Positions 37,666-46,227 of a stretch of DNA of 64,000 nt are shown in pieces. Under the pieces are notes generated by a model. It was not told where the DNA came from, did no database searches, and saw only the letters and a program-made list of their open reading frames with translations. The stretch is taken from the IMG/VR virus record IMGVR_UViG_3300028030_000009, positions 1 to 64,000 of that record; one strand, 5' to 3'. The DNA comes from a virus. The translations under genes and the position numbers were made by a program. Position 1 is the stretch's first letter, and every line of letters starts with the position of its first letter.

Positions 37666-38547
37666 TTACCCCCAAACAAGCTTTATAGCTGAGCCGTCGC
37701 TAACAAATTGAAACTTATCTGGCGCCTTGGCAGTTCCATTCATAATGTCGTCTGTTGTAATGATAATTGCAGGGTCTCTCATTTTTTCACCAAATATTGT
37801 CAAAATTGGCAAGCTGTCCCCCTTCTTAAGGGCTCTCGCAATGGTTCTTCTTGGTGTGAGCGAGCAATAGCACATTCTGTTGAATGCGTCTGCGTCTTGA
37901 AATTTTTTTTCAATCACAGCATAGTATTCCTCCACTACTCCTGGCAGCTTGTCGGTACTTCTCTTTACTGGCTTTTTACACCGTCCGTCAATGAGAAGCT
38001 CTTCCATATCCTCAACAGATGAACTCTCCAGCAGTTTTACAACCTCTTCATACTCCTCTTTCGTTGCCTTGTCTAGAAAAACAGGAGACATTTCTCTTAG
38101 GACGTTTTCGGATATGACATTTTTTTTGCGAGAAAAAATCTCATCGTCAGATACATCTGTGCTACGCTTATTGTTCAATTTTTTATCAATAGAAAGACTC
38201 ATATATCCGTCTCTCGAATAGAACATCGACGCAGCATGTACATCTTCAGTGACAACGATAACAGCCCCGCCACCCACAGAGCCAAACACACTTGATATTT
38301 TTAATCTGACAGCGCTTATCTTCGCCGTCCCCTTTCCAACAGTGTAGTTCTTTCCTATAAAAAAGAACTCAGTTGCATCCTCCTCTAGTAGCAGCTCCGT
38401 GGCAACCTGTCCCCTTACAGCCGCTGCCTGCTCCCAGCTTTTCCCGTGTAGCATTTTATTTATTTTGTTACCGCATTTTGAACAGAACTTGATAATCTCA
38501 TCATCAGAGAATTCAACATAGTTTCCGCAGTTGCACTTTACTTTCAT
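37666..38547 (-). CDS. Unknown protein with N-terminal zinc ribbon
   Basis: 293 aa. C5-x-C7 and C22-x2-C25 (MKVKCNCGNYVEF, FCSKCGNK) make an N-terminal zinc ribbon. The remaining 260 residues are alpha/beta with GGGAVIVVTEDVH and SLTPRRTIARALKKGD, without known motifs. GGAGG site. It might bind nucleic acid through the ribbon. Confidence 0.75.
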   Translation of the reverse strand: MKVKCNCGNYVEFSDDEIIKFCSKCGNKINKMLHGKSWEQAAAVRGQVATELLLEEDATEFFFIGKNYTVGKGTAKISAVRLKISSVFGSVGGGAVIVVTEDVHAASMFYSRDGYMSLSIDKKLNNKRSTDVSDDEIFSRKKNVISENVLREMSPVFLDKATKEEYEEVVKLLESSSVEDMEELLIDGRCKKPVKRSTDKLPGVVEEYYAVIEKKFQDADAFNRMCYCSLTPRRTIARALKKGDSLPILTIFGEKMRDPAIIITTDDIMNGTAKAPDKFQFVSDGSAIKLVWG

Positions 38548-38549
38548 TG

Positions 38550-39065
38550 TTACCTCCCAAAAGTCATTGTCCTTCCAACCACACCAATCAGCTCATACTC
38601 AGCGAAAACGTTTTCATAGAATTCGATAAGTGAGTCGTCATGATATGACGCCGTCAGGAATACAGAAAACCCATCCGTTTGGGTCTCCAGCCATCTCAAC
38701 ATCATTGTCCCATATCCCTTTCCGCGAAACTGCGGCTCAATTTCTATTGACTGAAGATATATATCGCCTGGGCAAAACACATCAACAAGCGAGTTTTCTG
38801 CAGCCTCTAGAGCCTCAATGTCGCATGAAAACATGTCTATCAGTTCAGAGCGGCTCCTTTCCTCGTCTTCAATCCTGTAAGACATTGTTCCTATTTTTAT
38901 ATTTTCACATCCAGATGATAAAAACAATGTTGATTCTTTGATATCTAGCTGACCGTCATCAACGCATGTTGTTGACATAATATGGTCTTCATCTATTTTT
39001 TCAACACGAAACACTTTGGCAATCCTTATTTGGTTTTTTGGGCCAATTCTACCAAAGCATTTCAA
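38550..39065 (-). CDS. GNAT-family acetyltransferase
   Basis: 171 aa. YLQSIEIEPQFRGKGYGTMM (residues 103-122) is GNAT motif A with the acetyl-CoA loop R114-GKGYG, followed by a helix and FLTASYHDDSLIEFYENVF as motif B. It transfers an acetyl group from acetyl-CoA to an unknown amine, possibly a host protein or toxin. The apparent start is TTG at 39065 with a weak site; an ATG at codon 30 is an alternative that would keep the GNAT core. Confidence 0.8.
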   Translation of the reverse strand: MKCFGRIGPKNQIRIAKVFRVEKIDEDHIMSTTCVDDGQLDIKESTLFLSSGCENIKIGTMSYRIEDEERSRSELIDMFSCDIEALEAAENSLVDVFCPGDIYLQSIEIEPQFRGKGYGTMMLRWLETQTDGFSVFLTASYHDDSLIEFYENVFAEYELIGVVGRTMTFGR

Positions 39066-39074
39066 TTACTCAAA

Positions 39075-39527
39075 CTATTTGCTTTCGTCCTCCTGTCCAG
39101 AGCCAACGATTTCATTCATAACAAAATCAATTGTCTCCTTAATCTCTTCGGTTGTCAAATCATCATTGTCAACGATACTCTTCTTTCCTGCAAGCCTGAT
39201 TTCATCGTCGATTTCGGGCATTGTAACAAGCGCCATCATTAGAAAGTTATCATAATCTTCTTCTGGCAGCACATTGGCATGCCCCTCGCCAGTATATACC
39301 TTTCCGTACTTTATCTTTGCAATAGGGTATTTTCCAAGGACAATGGTGCCAGTATCGTCAAACTCCTTGTTCTCTTCATCAAGACCTACATCAAATTTGT
39401 ACTTGCTGTATTTTTCAACTGCATCCTTGAATCCGTCAGCCGACATAAGCATTGGCATCAATTCTGCTCCATCTCTTGGTCTAACCTCAATAACAACACC
39501 GAAATCAAGATTGATATTTTTATTCAT
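39075..39527 (-). CDS. Unknown 150-aa protein
   Basis: Start at ATG 39527 (AAAAGGAG upstream). Begins MNKNINLDFGVVIEVRPRDG; acidic, with TEEIKETIDFVMNEIVGSG helix at the end. No family recognised. Confidence 0.72.
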   Translation of the reverse strand: MNKNINLDFGVVIEVRPRDGAELMPMLMSADGFKDAVEKYSKYKFDVGLDEENKEFDDTGTIVLGKYPIAKIKYGKVYTGEGHANVLPEEDYDNFLMMALVTMPEIDDEIRLAGKKSIVDNDDLTTEEIKETIDFVMNEIVGSGQEDESK

Positions 39528-39540
39528 AGTTTTCTCCTTT

Positions 39541-39771
39541 TTATGCGTCAAATGTCATTGCATCAACTTCTTCTTCAGAATAGCCTTCTGTATCAACATA
39601 GAAACCATACTCTGCGCCTATTGCTTTCTCTACCGTCTCAAGTCGTCCGTCAAAATCAAACCCGCCACAAGAAATACATGACTCATTCTCGTACCAATTG
39701 ATTCTTCCGCACTTTTCACACACCTTGAAATCTGTCGGCTTCATTAGAACCTGGTCAAATCTGAATTCCAT
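39541..39771 (-). CDS. Zinc-ribbon protein (76 aa)
   Basis: Start at ATG 39771 (GGAGG 9 nt upstream). C18/C21 and C32/C35 (CEKC, CISC) form a classic small zinc ribbon; acidic C-terminus. Unknown role. Confidence 0.7.
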   Translation of the reverse strand: MEFRFDQVLMKPTDFKVCEKCGRINWYENESCISCGGFDFDGRLETVEKAIGAEYGFYVDTEGYSEEEVDAMTFDA

Positions 39772-39772
39772 C

Positions 39773-40321
39773 TTACTCATCCTCCTCAAAGAAAAATTTT
39801 TTATAGTTTGAATATCCGCCTGTCTCTTGCTGTACCCGCATCCTAATCAGCGCATTTTCTTCATATTCGCTGAGGTTTTCAATCCTCTGCGCTCGCACTG
39901 GCGATTTGCCATCGATGATATAGTACGCCAATTCAATAGCATCGTCTAGGTATGCTCCGTTTTTTGCTTCCGCTATCACAGAACAATTAAGTTCTGCGAT
40001 GTAAATTATAGATATGCCTCTTGCATGCCTAAGAACCGCGGCAACCTCGTCTTTCCCAACATCTTTTTTTTGCAGAATATGCACAAGATTGCTTTTTGGC
40101 CTAAATCTATTGAATAGATTCTCCGAAGCTGTTGTGTCGGTATACTCTTCGATTGCGTCAAGAACATGCTCATAGTTGTATCTATTCTTCTCATACCACT
40201 CAACAAAGTCCTCGGAGGACTCTACAATTTCAGCGGCAGAGCAGAACACCTCAAGCGACCTATTAACATAGTGGCACCCATGTTGCTTCGCAAAGAATGG
40301 GTATGTAATGGTATACGCCAT
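39773..40321 (-). CDS. Unknown 182-aa protein
   Basis: Helical, with EDFVEWYEKNRYNYEHVLDA and AVLRHARGISIIYIAELNCS. Acidic C-terminus (KKFFFEEDE). AAGGAGG site. No family recognised. Confidence 0.72.
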   Translation of the reverse strand: MAYTITYPFFAKQHGCHYVNRSLEVFCSAAEIVESSEDFVEWYEKNRYNYEHVLDAIEEYTDTTASENLFNRFRPKSNLVHILQKKDVGKDEVAAVLRHARGISIIYIAELNCSVIAEAKNGAYLDDAIELAYYIIDGKSPVRAQRIENLSEYEENALIRMRVQQETGGYSNYKKFFFEEDE

Positions 40322-40333
40322 TGCTTCTCCTCC

Positions 40334-41473
40334 TTATTTTTTTGGTATGCTGATTTTCATATATTTTGTCATGTCAGACAGAACATCAATGCTAAGTTCC
40401 ACATCGTCTCCGTCATCTTTTGCATAAATATAAATGTCCTCAGAGTCAGTCATAAAGTTTGCTTTTTTCTGGGCTGAGTCAGAGTCATACAGGTCGGCTG
40501 TACCGTCAGTTGGCACGAACACAATATCTGTTTCTTCATCAACATCAACTCTAGTCACACGGATGCCTGAGTCTTCACACATTGGTACAGAATACGCCCT
40601 GATTCTGAACGGCTCAACCATATTCGCTTTTACTTTTGTTGCCCATATCTCTATTGCATTATCAGCGACATGAGATGTCAATGGGCCTTTTTTCTTTATT
40701 TCGTATGGCGTAGGTGCTGACCACTCATCCTGCTTCACATAGATTTTGATTCCGTTTATGCAGTCCGGGTCGTCATATTTGTTCTCACACTCAACAAGAA
40801 GATATTCCGTAACCTGCCATGTCTTTGTTATGACATCTATGATGTTTTGGACATCTTTATATTTGAAATCAAGCTCTTCTGTGAACGGCCTTCCAAATGG
40901 AACCCATCCGAAACTCTCTGGGTCGCCGACAAGCATTGCAACCTTTTCGGTGTTTGAAGCATTCTCATAGTAATCATGCTCGTTTCCTTTGATTGGAATG
41001 ATTTCTCCATCCAAGTAAAACCATGACGGCCTCCACCACACTGAACTTGCCTGTGTTCTGTATGCCTTGCCGTCACTCGCAATAATCCACTCGTCATGCC
41101 ATTCAGGGTTGTATCCCATATTCTCAAGTAGTTCAAAAAAGCAATTTCCTGTCATGTTCCAATTTCCGAGTAGCACAAGCCCTTCTTCATGGTATCCAGG
41201 CTCTCCGTACTCTTCTGCATAGTCATATACAAATTGATTATCTGTGCTTCCTTGAACACTGTCCATGATTAGCTTATATACTGAGTCTTCGAGAGACCAA
41301 TTTTTTCCAACAGCTTCGATAGCCTTGTCAACAGACAGTTCCTCATCCTCAACAAGCATGTCAATCTTGACTCCGAACATGCTTTCGATGACGTGTTTTG
41401 CCTCATCAATTTCCCCGCGTCCATTCACGCAGTCGAAAAACTCTGATACCCTCTCTTTGTCTGCTTTATTCAT
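40334..41473 (-). CDS. Unknown 379-aa acidic protein
   Basis: Start taken at the second of two adjacent ATGs (GGAG at 6 nt). Acidic, Trp/Tyr rich (ASSVWWRPSWFYLDGEIIP; ESFGWVPFGRPFTEELDF). C-terminal beta-rich region. No recognised domain. One of the larger unknown early proteins. Confidence 0.75.
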   Translation of the reverse strand: MNKADKERVSEFFDCVNGRGEIDEAKHVIESMFGVKIDMLVEDEELSVDKAIEAVGKNWSLEDSVYKLIMDSVQGSTDNQFVYDYAEEYGEPGYHEEGLVLLGNWNMTGNCFFELLENMGYNPEWHDEWIIASDGKAYRTQASSVWWRPSWFYLDGEIIPIKGNEHDYYENASNTEKVAMLVGDPESFGWVPFGRPFTEELDFKYKDVQNIIDVITKTWQVTEYLLVECENKYDDPDCINGIKIYVKQDEWSAPTPYEIKKKGPLTSHVADNAIEIWATKVKANMVEPFRIRAYSVPMCEDSGIRVTRVDVDEETDIVFVPTDGTADLYDSDSAQKKANFMTDSEDIYIYAKDDGDDVELSIDVLSDMTKYMKISIPKK

Positions 41474-42020
41474 CATACGCTCCGTTTCTTGCTTCTATTG
41501 CTTCTTCAAGCGCAACTTCACCGATTACCATTTCTGCTATTTCTTTGTCTTTTTCTGAGATACAATCTGCTTCTGCAAGATATGTCTCTACAATATACGG
41601 GTCCCAGTATTCGACATTGTCATATCTTTCGAGAATATCATTGGTTAGAACTTCTGACAGTCCTCCTTCGCTATTTTCGCAAACTCCAACAAGGTCGCAC
41701 ATGTCAACCTCACCATCTTCGACGGCAACATCAAGTAGCTTGTCAGAATATTCAGTAAGTAGCATTCCTATGTTTTCGATGCACTGCTCCTCCTCTATTT
41801 CTTGCGCACTAGCACCTTTCAGGTACAAGAACTCTACATCATAATCAATGTCTGTGTACGGAACAGCTCCAGCAAAGTCATCATCATAATGTGCAATCGA
41901 GCCAGTAATAATAGCGCGCGTCGCACAGGACGGCATGATATGTTTATTTAGTTCATAAGAAACTGATTCTGCACATTCTCCTGTTACCGTGATAGTAAAT
42001 GTCCCACTTTTTACACTCAT
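41466..42020 (-). CDS. Unknown 184-aa acidic protein
   Basis: Begins MSVKSGTFTITVTGECAESV; acidic, alpha/beta. GGAGG site. Ends overlapping the next start. No family recognised. Confidence 0.72.
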   Translation of the reverse strand: MSVKSGTFTITVTGECAESVSYELNKHIMPSCATRAIITGSIAHYDDDFAGAVPYTDIDYDVEFLYLKGASAQEIEEEQCIENIGMLLTEYSDKLLDVAVEDGEVDMCDLVGVCENSEGGLSEVLTNDILERYDNVEYWDPYIVETYLAEADCISEKDKEIAEMVIGEVALEEAIEARNGAYDE

Positions 42021-42031
42021 GCTATCCTCCT

Positions 42032-42331
42032 CTACCAGTTAAATTTTTCTAAAAACGACACCTCGTCTGCACAGCCCCTAATCACGAGCCATCTAACCCC
42101 CATATCAAAGAACGCATACCGGCACAGCTTGATAAAGGCATCACTCATTCCTATCTTAGGAGCATTTTCCAGTATAAGCTCCATGTCGTTATATAGGATG
42201 AAACCTGTATCAATCATGCTGAGCACAGGAAGCCTAAAATCCATTCCAGTAGCATCAAGCTCTAGTTTATTTGCGTCCTGCTCTGTTATATGGGCAGTGC
42301 TTACATCTAGAAATGTATTTATTGCGCTCAC
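42032..42331 (-). CDS. Unknown 99-aa protein, GTG start
   Basis: GTG at 42331 stands 7 nt after a GGAGG that overlaps the end of the upstream gene; the upstream ATG in the same frame lacks a site. Begins MSAINTFLDVSTAHITEQDA. Alpha/beta. No family recognised. Confidence 0.68.
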   Translation of the reverse strand: MSAINTFLDVSTAHITEQDANKLELDATGMDFRLPVLSMIDTGFILYNDMELILENAPKIGMSDAFIKLCRYAFFDMGVRWLVIRGCADEVSFLEKFNW

Positions 42332-42333
42332 GG

Positions 42334-42663
42334 CTAATCCTCCTCGTACATCAAGCATATACTTCCATCTCCCTCAAGAACAGACACATAAAACCTATTG
42401 TCATCGAGTTCTTCGCTGGCAATGTCGGAAAGTTTGTCCATAAGCTCATTGACCATTATGTCCTTGCCTTCAAAATCCAGGCTCCTGAACTCTTCAAGCT
42501 TTTCATGGAAGTATTCCTCAACAAAAATTTCATCCATATACACGCCATGATGCGAATCAACGAGCGTATCAACCACAATCGGCATTCCATCGACATACCA
42601 CTTCTCGTTTTTAACGTCGTTTATTGTCTTGAAATACCTATCTTTATTTTGAATGAAAAACAT
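42334..42663 (-). CDS. Unknown 109-aa protein
   Basis: AAAGGA site. Contains VDTLVDSHHGVYMDEIFVEE and an acidic end that carries the ribosome site for the next gene. No family recognised. Confidence 0.7.
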   Translation of the reverse strand: MFFIQNKDRYFKTINDVKNEKWYVDGMPIVVDTLVDSHHGVYMDEIFVEEYFHEKLEEFRSLDFEGKDIMVNELMDKLSDIASEELDDNRFYVSVLEGDGSICLMYEED

Positions 42664-42682
42664 TCTTTGCCATCCTTTCTTT

Positions 42683-42874
42683 TTAGTCTATTGCCAGGAA
42701 GTTGTTGTGACCATTTCTTGTGCATGCCGTTGATTTTACATAATCAACGTTTTTTGACGCAGCTTTTTTGTCACCAACCTCAGCAAGTCTCTCTTTGTGC
42801 TTTTTGTACCGCAGGCATGTGTCTTTGATAGAGCATCTATAGCCAGTACAGTACACAAACTTAACAATCTCCAT
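42683..42874 (-). CDS. Small Cys-rich protein (63 aa)
   Basis: Start at ATG 42874 (GGAGG upstream). Pattern YCTGYRCSIKDTCLRYKKH, then ACTRNGHNNF: Cys-rich knot seen in small phage proteins of unknown role, probably zinc binding. Overlaps the upstream gene by 14 nt. Confidence 0.68.
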   Translation of the reverse strand: MEIVKFVYCTGYRCSIKDTCLRYKKHKERLAEVGDKKAASKNVDYVKSTACTRNGHNNFLAID

Positions 42875-43220
42875 CGGCTCCTCCTGTTGCAGCAAAATAT
42901 TCGTCAAGCCCATGCTTTTCTAGCACAGAGCTGCATGCGTCCATTAAGTCCTTTATGACATCTTCTGTCTTAATTCCCTTCTTCTTCGCATCAGCATCCA
43001 TTTCTGAAAGCAGCTCCTCGTTGAAATCCCTTGCATTCACAAGTGTACTCAACTTATAGCTGTCAACATCAACCATCTGCTTCTCAAGCATCTTTGCGAT
43101 TTCTGATTTCGCTTTCTCCTTTTTTGCTGATGTGGCAACATAATATGGAAGAAACATCCAATACACAGGTGAATCTCCATATAGGCTATAACTGTCCTTT
43201 AATCTCTTCTTCGGATTCAT
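42861..43220 (-). CDS. Unknown 119-aa helical protein
   Basis: Begins MNPKKRLKDSYSLYGDSPVY; helical with FLPYYVATSAKKEKAKSEIA. Coupled to the dUTPase gene by a 1-nt overlap. No family recognised. Confidence 0.7.
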   Translation of the reverse strand: MNPKKRLKDSYSLYGDSPVYWMFLPYYVATSAKKEKAKSEIAKMLEKQMVDVDSYKLSTLVNARDFNEELLSEMDADAKKKGIKTEDVIKDLMDACSSVLEKHGLDEYFAATGGADGDC

Positions 43221-43900
43221 TATCGCGCCTTTTCTTCCTCTACGTACTTGTTGTACTCTCTATACTTTTCTTCTAGTGCCTTGTACAGGTCGTCTTCGAA
43301 TGTCTGAGAAATTTCAAGATTCGCTGCCGCCTCCTGTGCATATACATTGTCCTCTTTGCCAAACCACAACTTGGAATAGAATCCCTCCTTGTAGCCATTC
43401 TTCTGGCGAAACTCATTGAGTACATTTTTTGCAAAATATGCTTTATACACATCCTCGTATGACATGCCAAGCATTTTTGCGAGCGCCATAACTTTCAAAT
43501 AGATATCAACTGTTTGTGCGTCAGATGTTTTTCCTGCCGTAAATGTCATCAGGATGATTTCGTCAATAGTATCCTCAATCTTCTCAACGAGGATATCATC
43601 AGAGTATGGATACTCCTGGCGCATAGCATCACGAACTCTTTCGTCAATCCAATCCCACATGAAATACTCTTCCTGGAGCAGAATCGACATTGCAAAGTGG
43701 ACCATGTCAACAGCCTCAACTCGAAGGTTTTCTTTGTCAAGCTCTCCACTCTTCCACCACTTCCATGGAGTTGAATCCATTGCTTCTGATGCTTCTTGGC
43801 GAAGCGCTCGTCTAAAATTTAGCCCCTTGTTTTTCCATCCTTTAACTGTGAGCTCGTTCAGATTGTCCTGCTTTTCTGCAATTTTCTTTGTGAGGTTCAT
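43220..43900 (-). CDS. All-alpha dUTPase
   Basis: 226 aa, dimeric all-alpha NTP pyrophosphatase of the dUTPase type. Metal-binding pattern E36-x2-E39 (EASEAMDSTPWKWWK) with E62-x2-D65 (EAVDMVHF), and the C-terminal block YLKVMALAKMLGMSYEDVY then NVLNEFRQKNGYKEGFYSKL are characteristic. It hydrolyses dUTP to dUMP, keeping uracil out of DNA and feeding ThyX. AAAGGA site. Fits the NrdA/B and ThyX genes in the same window. Confidence 0.9.
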   Translation of the reverse strand: MNLTKKIAEKQDNLNELTVKGWKNKGLNFRRALRQEASEAMDSTPWKWWKSGELDKENLRVEAVDMVHFAMSILLQEEYFMWDWIDERVRDAMRQEYPYSDDILVEKIEDTIDEIILMTFTAGKTSDAQTVDIYLKVMALAKMLGMSYEDVYKAYFAKNVLNEFRQKNGYKEGFYSKLWFGKEDNVYAQEAAANLEISQTFEDDLYKALEEKYREYNKYVEEEKAR

Positions 43901-43948
43901 AGTTGTTCCTTTTTTGTGTTTTTGTATTTAATAGTGTAAAGATTGTCT

Positions 43949-44146
43949 CTATCGATTTCGACAAATCTCGTCACTTGCCATTGCATCGATTACTTTTCTC
44001 TCAAACCATACTATCGCATCAGAGTAAGAAGAGAACTCTCTTGACTCATTAGCGACAACAGCTATCCACCCGTGTCCGTCATCATGTATTACAAGCTTCA
44101 ACTCCGCAACAACACCGTTTATGATGATGTGCTTAACTGTTTCCAT
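43949..44146 (-). CDS. Unknown 65-aa protein
   Basis: Start at ATG 44146 (GGAGGAG upstream). METVKHIIINGVVAELKLVI, then GWIAVVANESREFSSY. Beta-rich followed by a helix. No family recognised. Confidence 0.66.
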   Translation of the reverse strand: METVKHIIINGVVAELKLVIHDDGHGWIAVVANESREFSSYSDAIVWFERKVIDAMASDEICRNR

Positions 44147-44390
44147 CTTCTCCTCCAAGGTATTTGCCAAGCATAGGGTACTTTTCATCAGTTGCTACAA
44201 CCCACCCATATGCTACTGCGTTTTCAAATCCGACTACACTTTTTTCTCCGCAACATGAGCATTGATAATTTACAGCATCGGGCTCACACGGACCTTCCTC
44301 TATATGCCCACACTCAATACAGTACCCCATTGAGTGCTCAAGATACTTGTCAACAAGTTTCCTGTTTACCATTACACCATCTACTACCAT
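44133..44390 (-). CDS. Zinc-ribbon protein (85 aa)
   Basis: C24/C27 and C44/C47 with extra Cys (YCIECGHIEEGPCEP, YQCSCCGEKS) make a zinc ribbon. Overlaps the next gene by 14 nt. Unknown role. Confidence 0.7.
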   Translation of the reverse strand: MVVDGVMVNRKLVDKYLEHSMGYCIECGHIEEGPCEPDAVNYQCSCCGEKSVVGFENAVAYGWVVATDEKYPMLGKYLGGEDGNS

Positions 44391-44713
44391 CAGAGCTCCT
44401 CAATTCCCAAAATTTCCATCGCCTGCTTCATATGCTCATCTGTAAGCTCGATATCCTCAGGGATGCCATATAGCCACTCTTCAAGCTGTTTCATTTCTTT
44501 GTCACCAAACCACTCTGCCGTATCAATTTCAATTTCATCGTCAGTATAGTCGTCAATACCATATATCGTGCTAGGGATATCGCCGGACATGGTGATTGTG
44601 TTCCACAGCAGCTCGAAGACCTCTTCGTCGTCAGCGATAAGCTCGCATTCGTTTACATATCCAAGGTGGGGCTCACCTGGAATAGTCATATACTTTTCGC
44701 ACTTAAGATACAT
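44390..44713 (-). CDS. Unknown 107-aa acidic protein
   Basis: Acidic helical protein (DDEEVFELLWNTITMSGDIP; GDKEMKQLEEWLYGIPEDIE). GGAAAGAG site. No family recognised. Confidence 0.7.
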   Translation of the reverse strand: MYLKCEKYMTIPGEPHLGYVNECELIADDEEVFELLWNTITMSGDIPSTIYGIDDYTDDEIEIDTAEWFGDKEMKQLEEWLYGIPEDIELTDEHMKQAMEILGIEEL

Positions 44714-44999
44714 TCTCTTTCCTTTTTTTATTTTCAGAAATTGCAGCAGCGTATAGCTTCAATTGGCGTTGCAGCTCTTTGTGCTTGTCCATTATTCGCT
44801 GAAGCATTCGCTCTGTGTCGTATACAAATTCCACAGACTTCATTACTTCTTTTGCGTCATTACTCTGAACCCATCCGGCAACACCATCAACATACAGGTC
44901 TCCATTTATGTCAAACCAGAAGCAATCTCCTTCTTGTATTGTCCCACAGTCGCTGCCTTTAAGCGCTATTTTTGGCGCCGACATTAGGCTTACTGCGTT
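44703..44999 (-). CDS. Unknown 98-99-aa protein
   Basis: MNAVSLMSAPKIALKGSDCG, then a DCFWFDINGDLYVDGVAGWV strand region and a charged C-terminal helix (RMLQRIMDKHKELQRQLKLY). The first ATG codon spans 45000-45002 and overlaps the upstream stop; GGGGG site. Its end overlaps the 44390 gene start by 11 nt. No family recognised. Confidence 0.65.
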   Translation of the reverse strand, partial: NAVSLMSAPKIALKGSDCGTIQEGDCFWFDINGDLYVDGVAGWVQSNDAKEVMKSVEFVYDTERMLQRIMDKHKELQRQLKLYAAAISENKKRKENVS

Positions 45000-45280
45000 C
45001 ATTTTGACCCCCTAAGGAAATAGTCTGAGATTTCCGGCCTAGGAATATGTGGAGTTGATGTTACAAGATGTGACATTGGCATTGCAACAACCACCGAGCA
45101 AAGTTCGACATCATCAAGGCTTCTGCCGGAAAATACCTCAGAGTCATATACATACTCTCCGGTATCCTCGTCCTCATAAATCGCATGAACTTCGCTGTCA
45201 ACATAAGGAGTGTCCTTTATAAGAACAACATAGCCCATGTCAAAATACAGCTCAAGGGCCTTTGCTTCTTTTCTTGTCAT
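44999..45280 (-). CDS. Unknown 93-aa protein
   Basis: MTRKEAKALELYFDMGYVVL followed by acidic stretches and PHIPRPEISDYFLRG. AAGGAG site. No family recognised. Confidence 0.68.
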   Translation of the reverse strand: MTRKEAKALELYFDMGYVVLIKDTPYVDSEVHAIYEDEDTGEYVYDSEVFSGRSLDDVELCSVVVAMPMSHLVTSTPHIPRPEISDYFLRGSK

Positions 45281-45289
45281 ACTCTCTCC

Positions 45290-45760
45290 TTACCAACTTG
45301 AATGATATTCCCACTCTGCGTAGAACCCGTCTGGTACACTATCAGCCCATTCGAACTCCTCCTCAAGTTTTTTCTTAGTGTATTCAAGGTCATCCCAATA
45401 GTATTCATCGTACTCAGTGTCTCCAAAAAAGAATCCGGCTTGGGTTGGAAGCAACTCTTCAGCAGTTTCTTCCGAGCGACTCTCAAGAACCTTTTTAACT
45501 GTTTTGTATAGCTCCTCAAGCGCCTCCCTAGGCACATAATATGTTCCACAATTGTCCTCTCCGTCCTGAATGTTATCGACGAACCACTTGTGGATTTGAT
45601 TCGATTTTCTCCAGTAGATTCCCTCGATTACAACATATGACACATTGTTGCACTCAAATTCGTTGCCGTCAATTTTAAACTTGCACCCGCCTTCTACACC
45701 TCTATGGTCGTACTGCTGTCCTACAAACACCTTCCTATTCAAAAACATATCAAGTCCCAT
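45290..45760 (-). CDS. Conserved phage protein of MGLDMFL type
   Basis: 156 aa from ATG 45760 (AAGGAG site). MGLDMFLNRKVFVG, IYWRKSNQIHKWFVDNIQDG with EDNCGTYYVP, and LPTQAGFFFGDTEYDEYY match a well-populated family of hypothetical phage proteins. No function is established. The conserved Trp, His and Cys suggest an enzyme or binding fold. Confidence 0.8.
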   Translation of the reverse strand: MGLDMFLNRKVFVGQQYDHRGVEGGCKFKIDGNEFECNNVSYVVIEGIYWRKSNQIHKWFVDNIQDGEDNCGTYYVPREALEELYKTVKKVLESRSEETAEELLPTQAGFFFGDTEYDEYYWDDLEYTKKKLEEEFEWADSVPDGFYAEWEYHSSW

Positions 45761-45772
45761 TTTCATCTCCTT

Positions 45773-45979
45773 CTATTTTGTTGTATTTTCTGCCAGAAAT
45801 ACTTTGTATAGGCCTTCTGCATCTGCAAAGGCAACTCCACCATGTTCACATTCAAGCTGGGCACAAATGCGATTTCCATCACACTCATACACAGCTGTTA
45901 CTGTCATTTTTTCTCCAGAAAGCAAGTCATAGAAGCTTTCACACGTTATTGTGTCAGCAATCTCTATCAGCTTGTTCAT
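45773..45979 (-). CDS. Unknown 68-aa protein
   Basis: MNKLIEIADTITCESFYDLL followed by beta strands (RICAQLECEHGGVAF). Weak ribosome site (GAAAG); overlaps the upstream stop. No family recognised. Confidence 0.62.
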   Translation of the reverse strand: MNKLIEIADTITCESFYDLLSGEKMTVTAVYECDGNRICAQLECEHGGVAFADAEGLYKVFLAENTTK

Positions 45980-46227
45980 CTTTCTTTCTCTCGCAAGCGC
46001 TCTCCATGCGTAGCAATTTTAACCACATCAATCATTTCTCGCTCAATAAGCTCTTTTGTTGCCTCCATGGTGTCAGCAAGCTCATCGTATCCTACGTCTT
46101 CTAATGGCTCCCAGACGATTGTTTTTTCAGGCTCATTCATGAAGTCATCGTATGTTCCATCGCTCAGGTAGCAGCCTGCTGCAAGTCTTTTTGCTTTTTC
46201 TTTGATTATGTATTTCAAGTCGTTCAT
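45976..46227 (-). CDS. Unknown 83-aa helical protein
   Basis: MNDLKYIIKEKAKRLAAGCY; helical, charged at the C-terminus. GGAGG site; start overlaps the methyltransferase stop by 4 nt, so it may be a partner expressed with it. No family recognised. Confidence 0.68.
   Translation of the reverse strand: MNDLKYIIKEKAKRLAAGCYLSDGTYDDFMNEPEKTIVWEPLEDVGYDELADTMEATKELIEREMIDVVKIATHGERLREKER

Noticed and set aside
45277-45549. Minus-strand 90-aa frame
   Set aside because: Overlaps the well-supported MGLDMFL-family gene (45290-45760) in another frame and has basic shadow composition.
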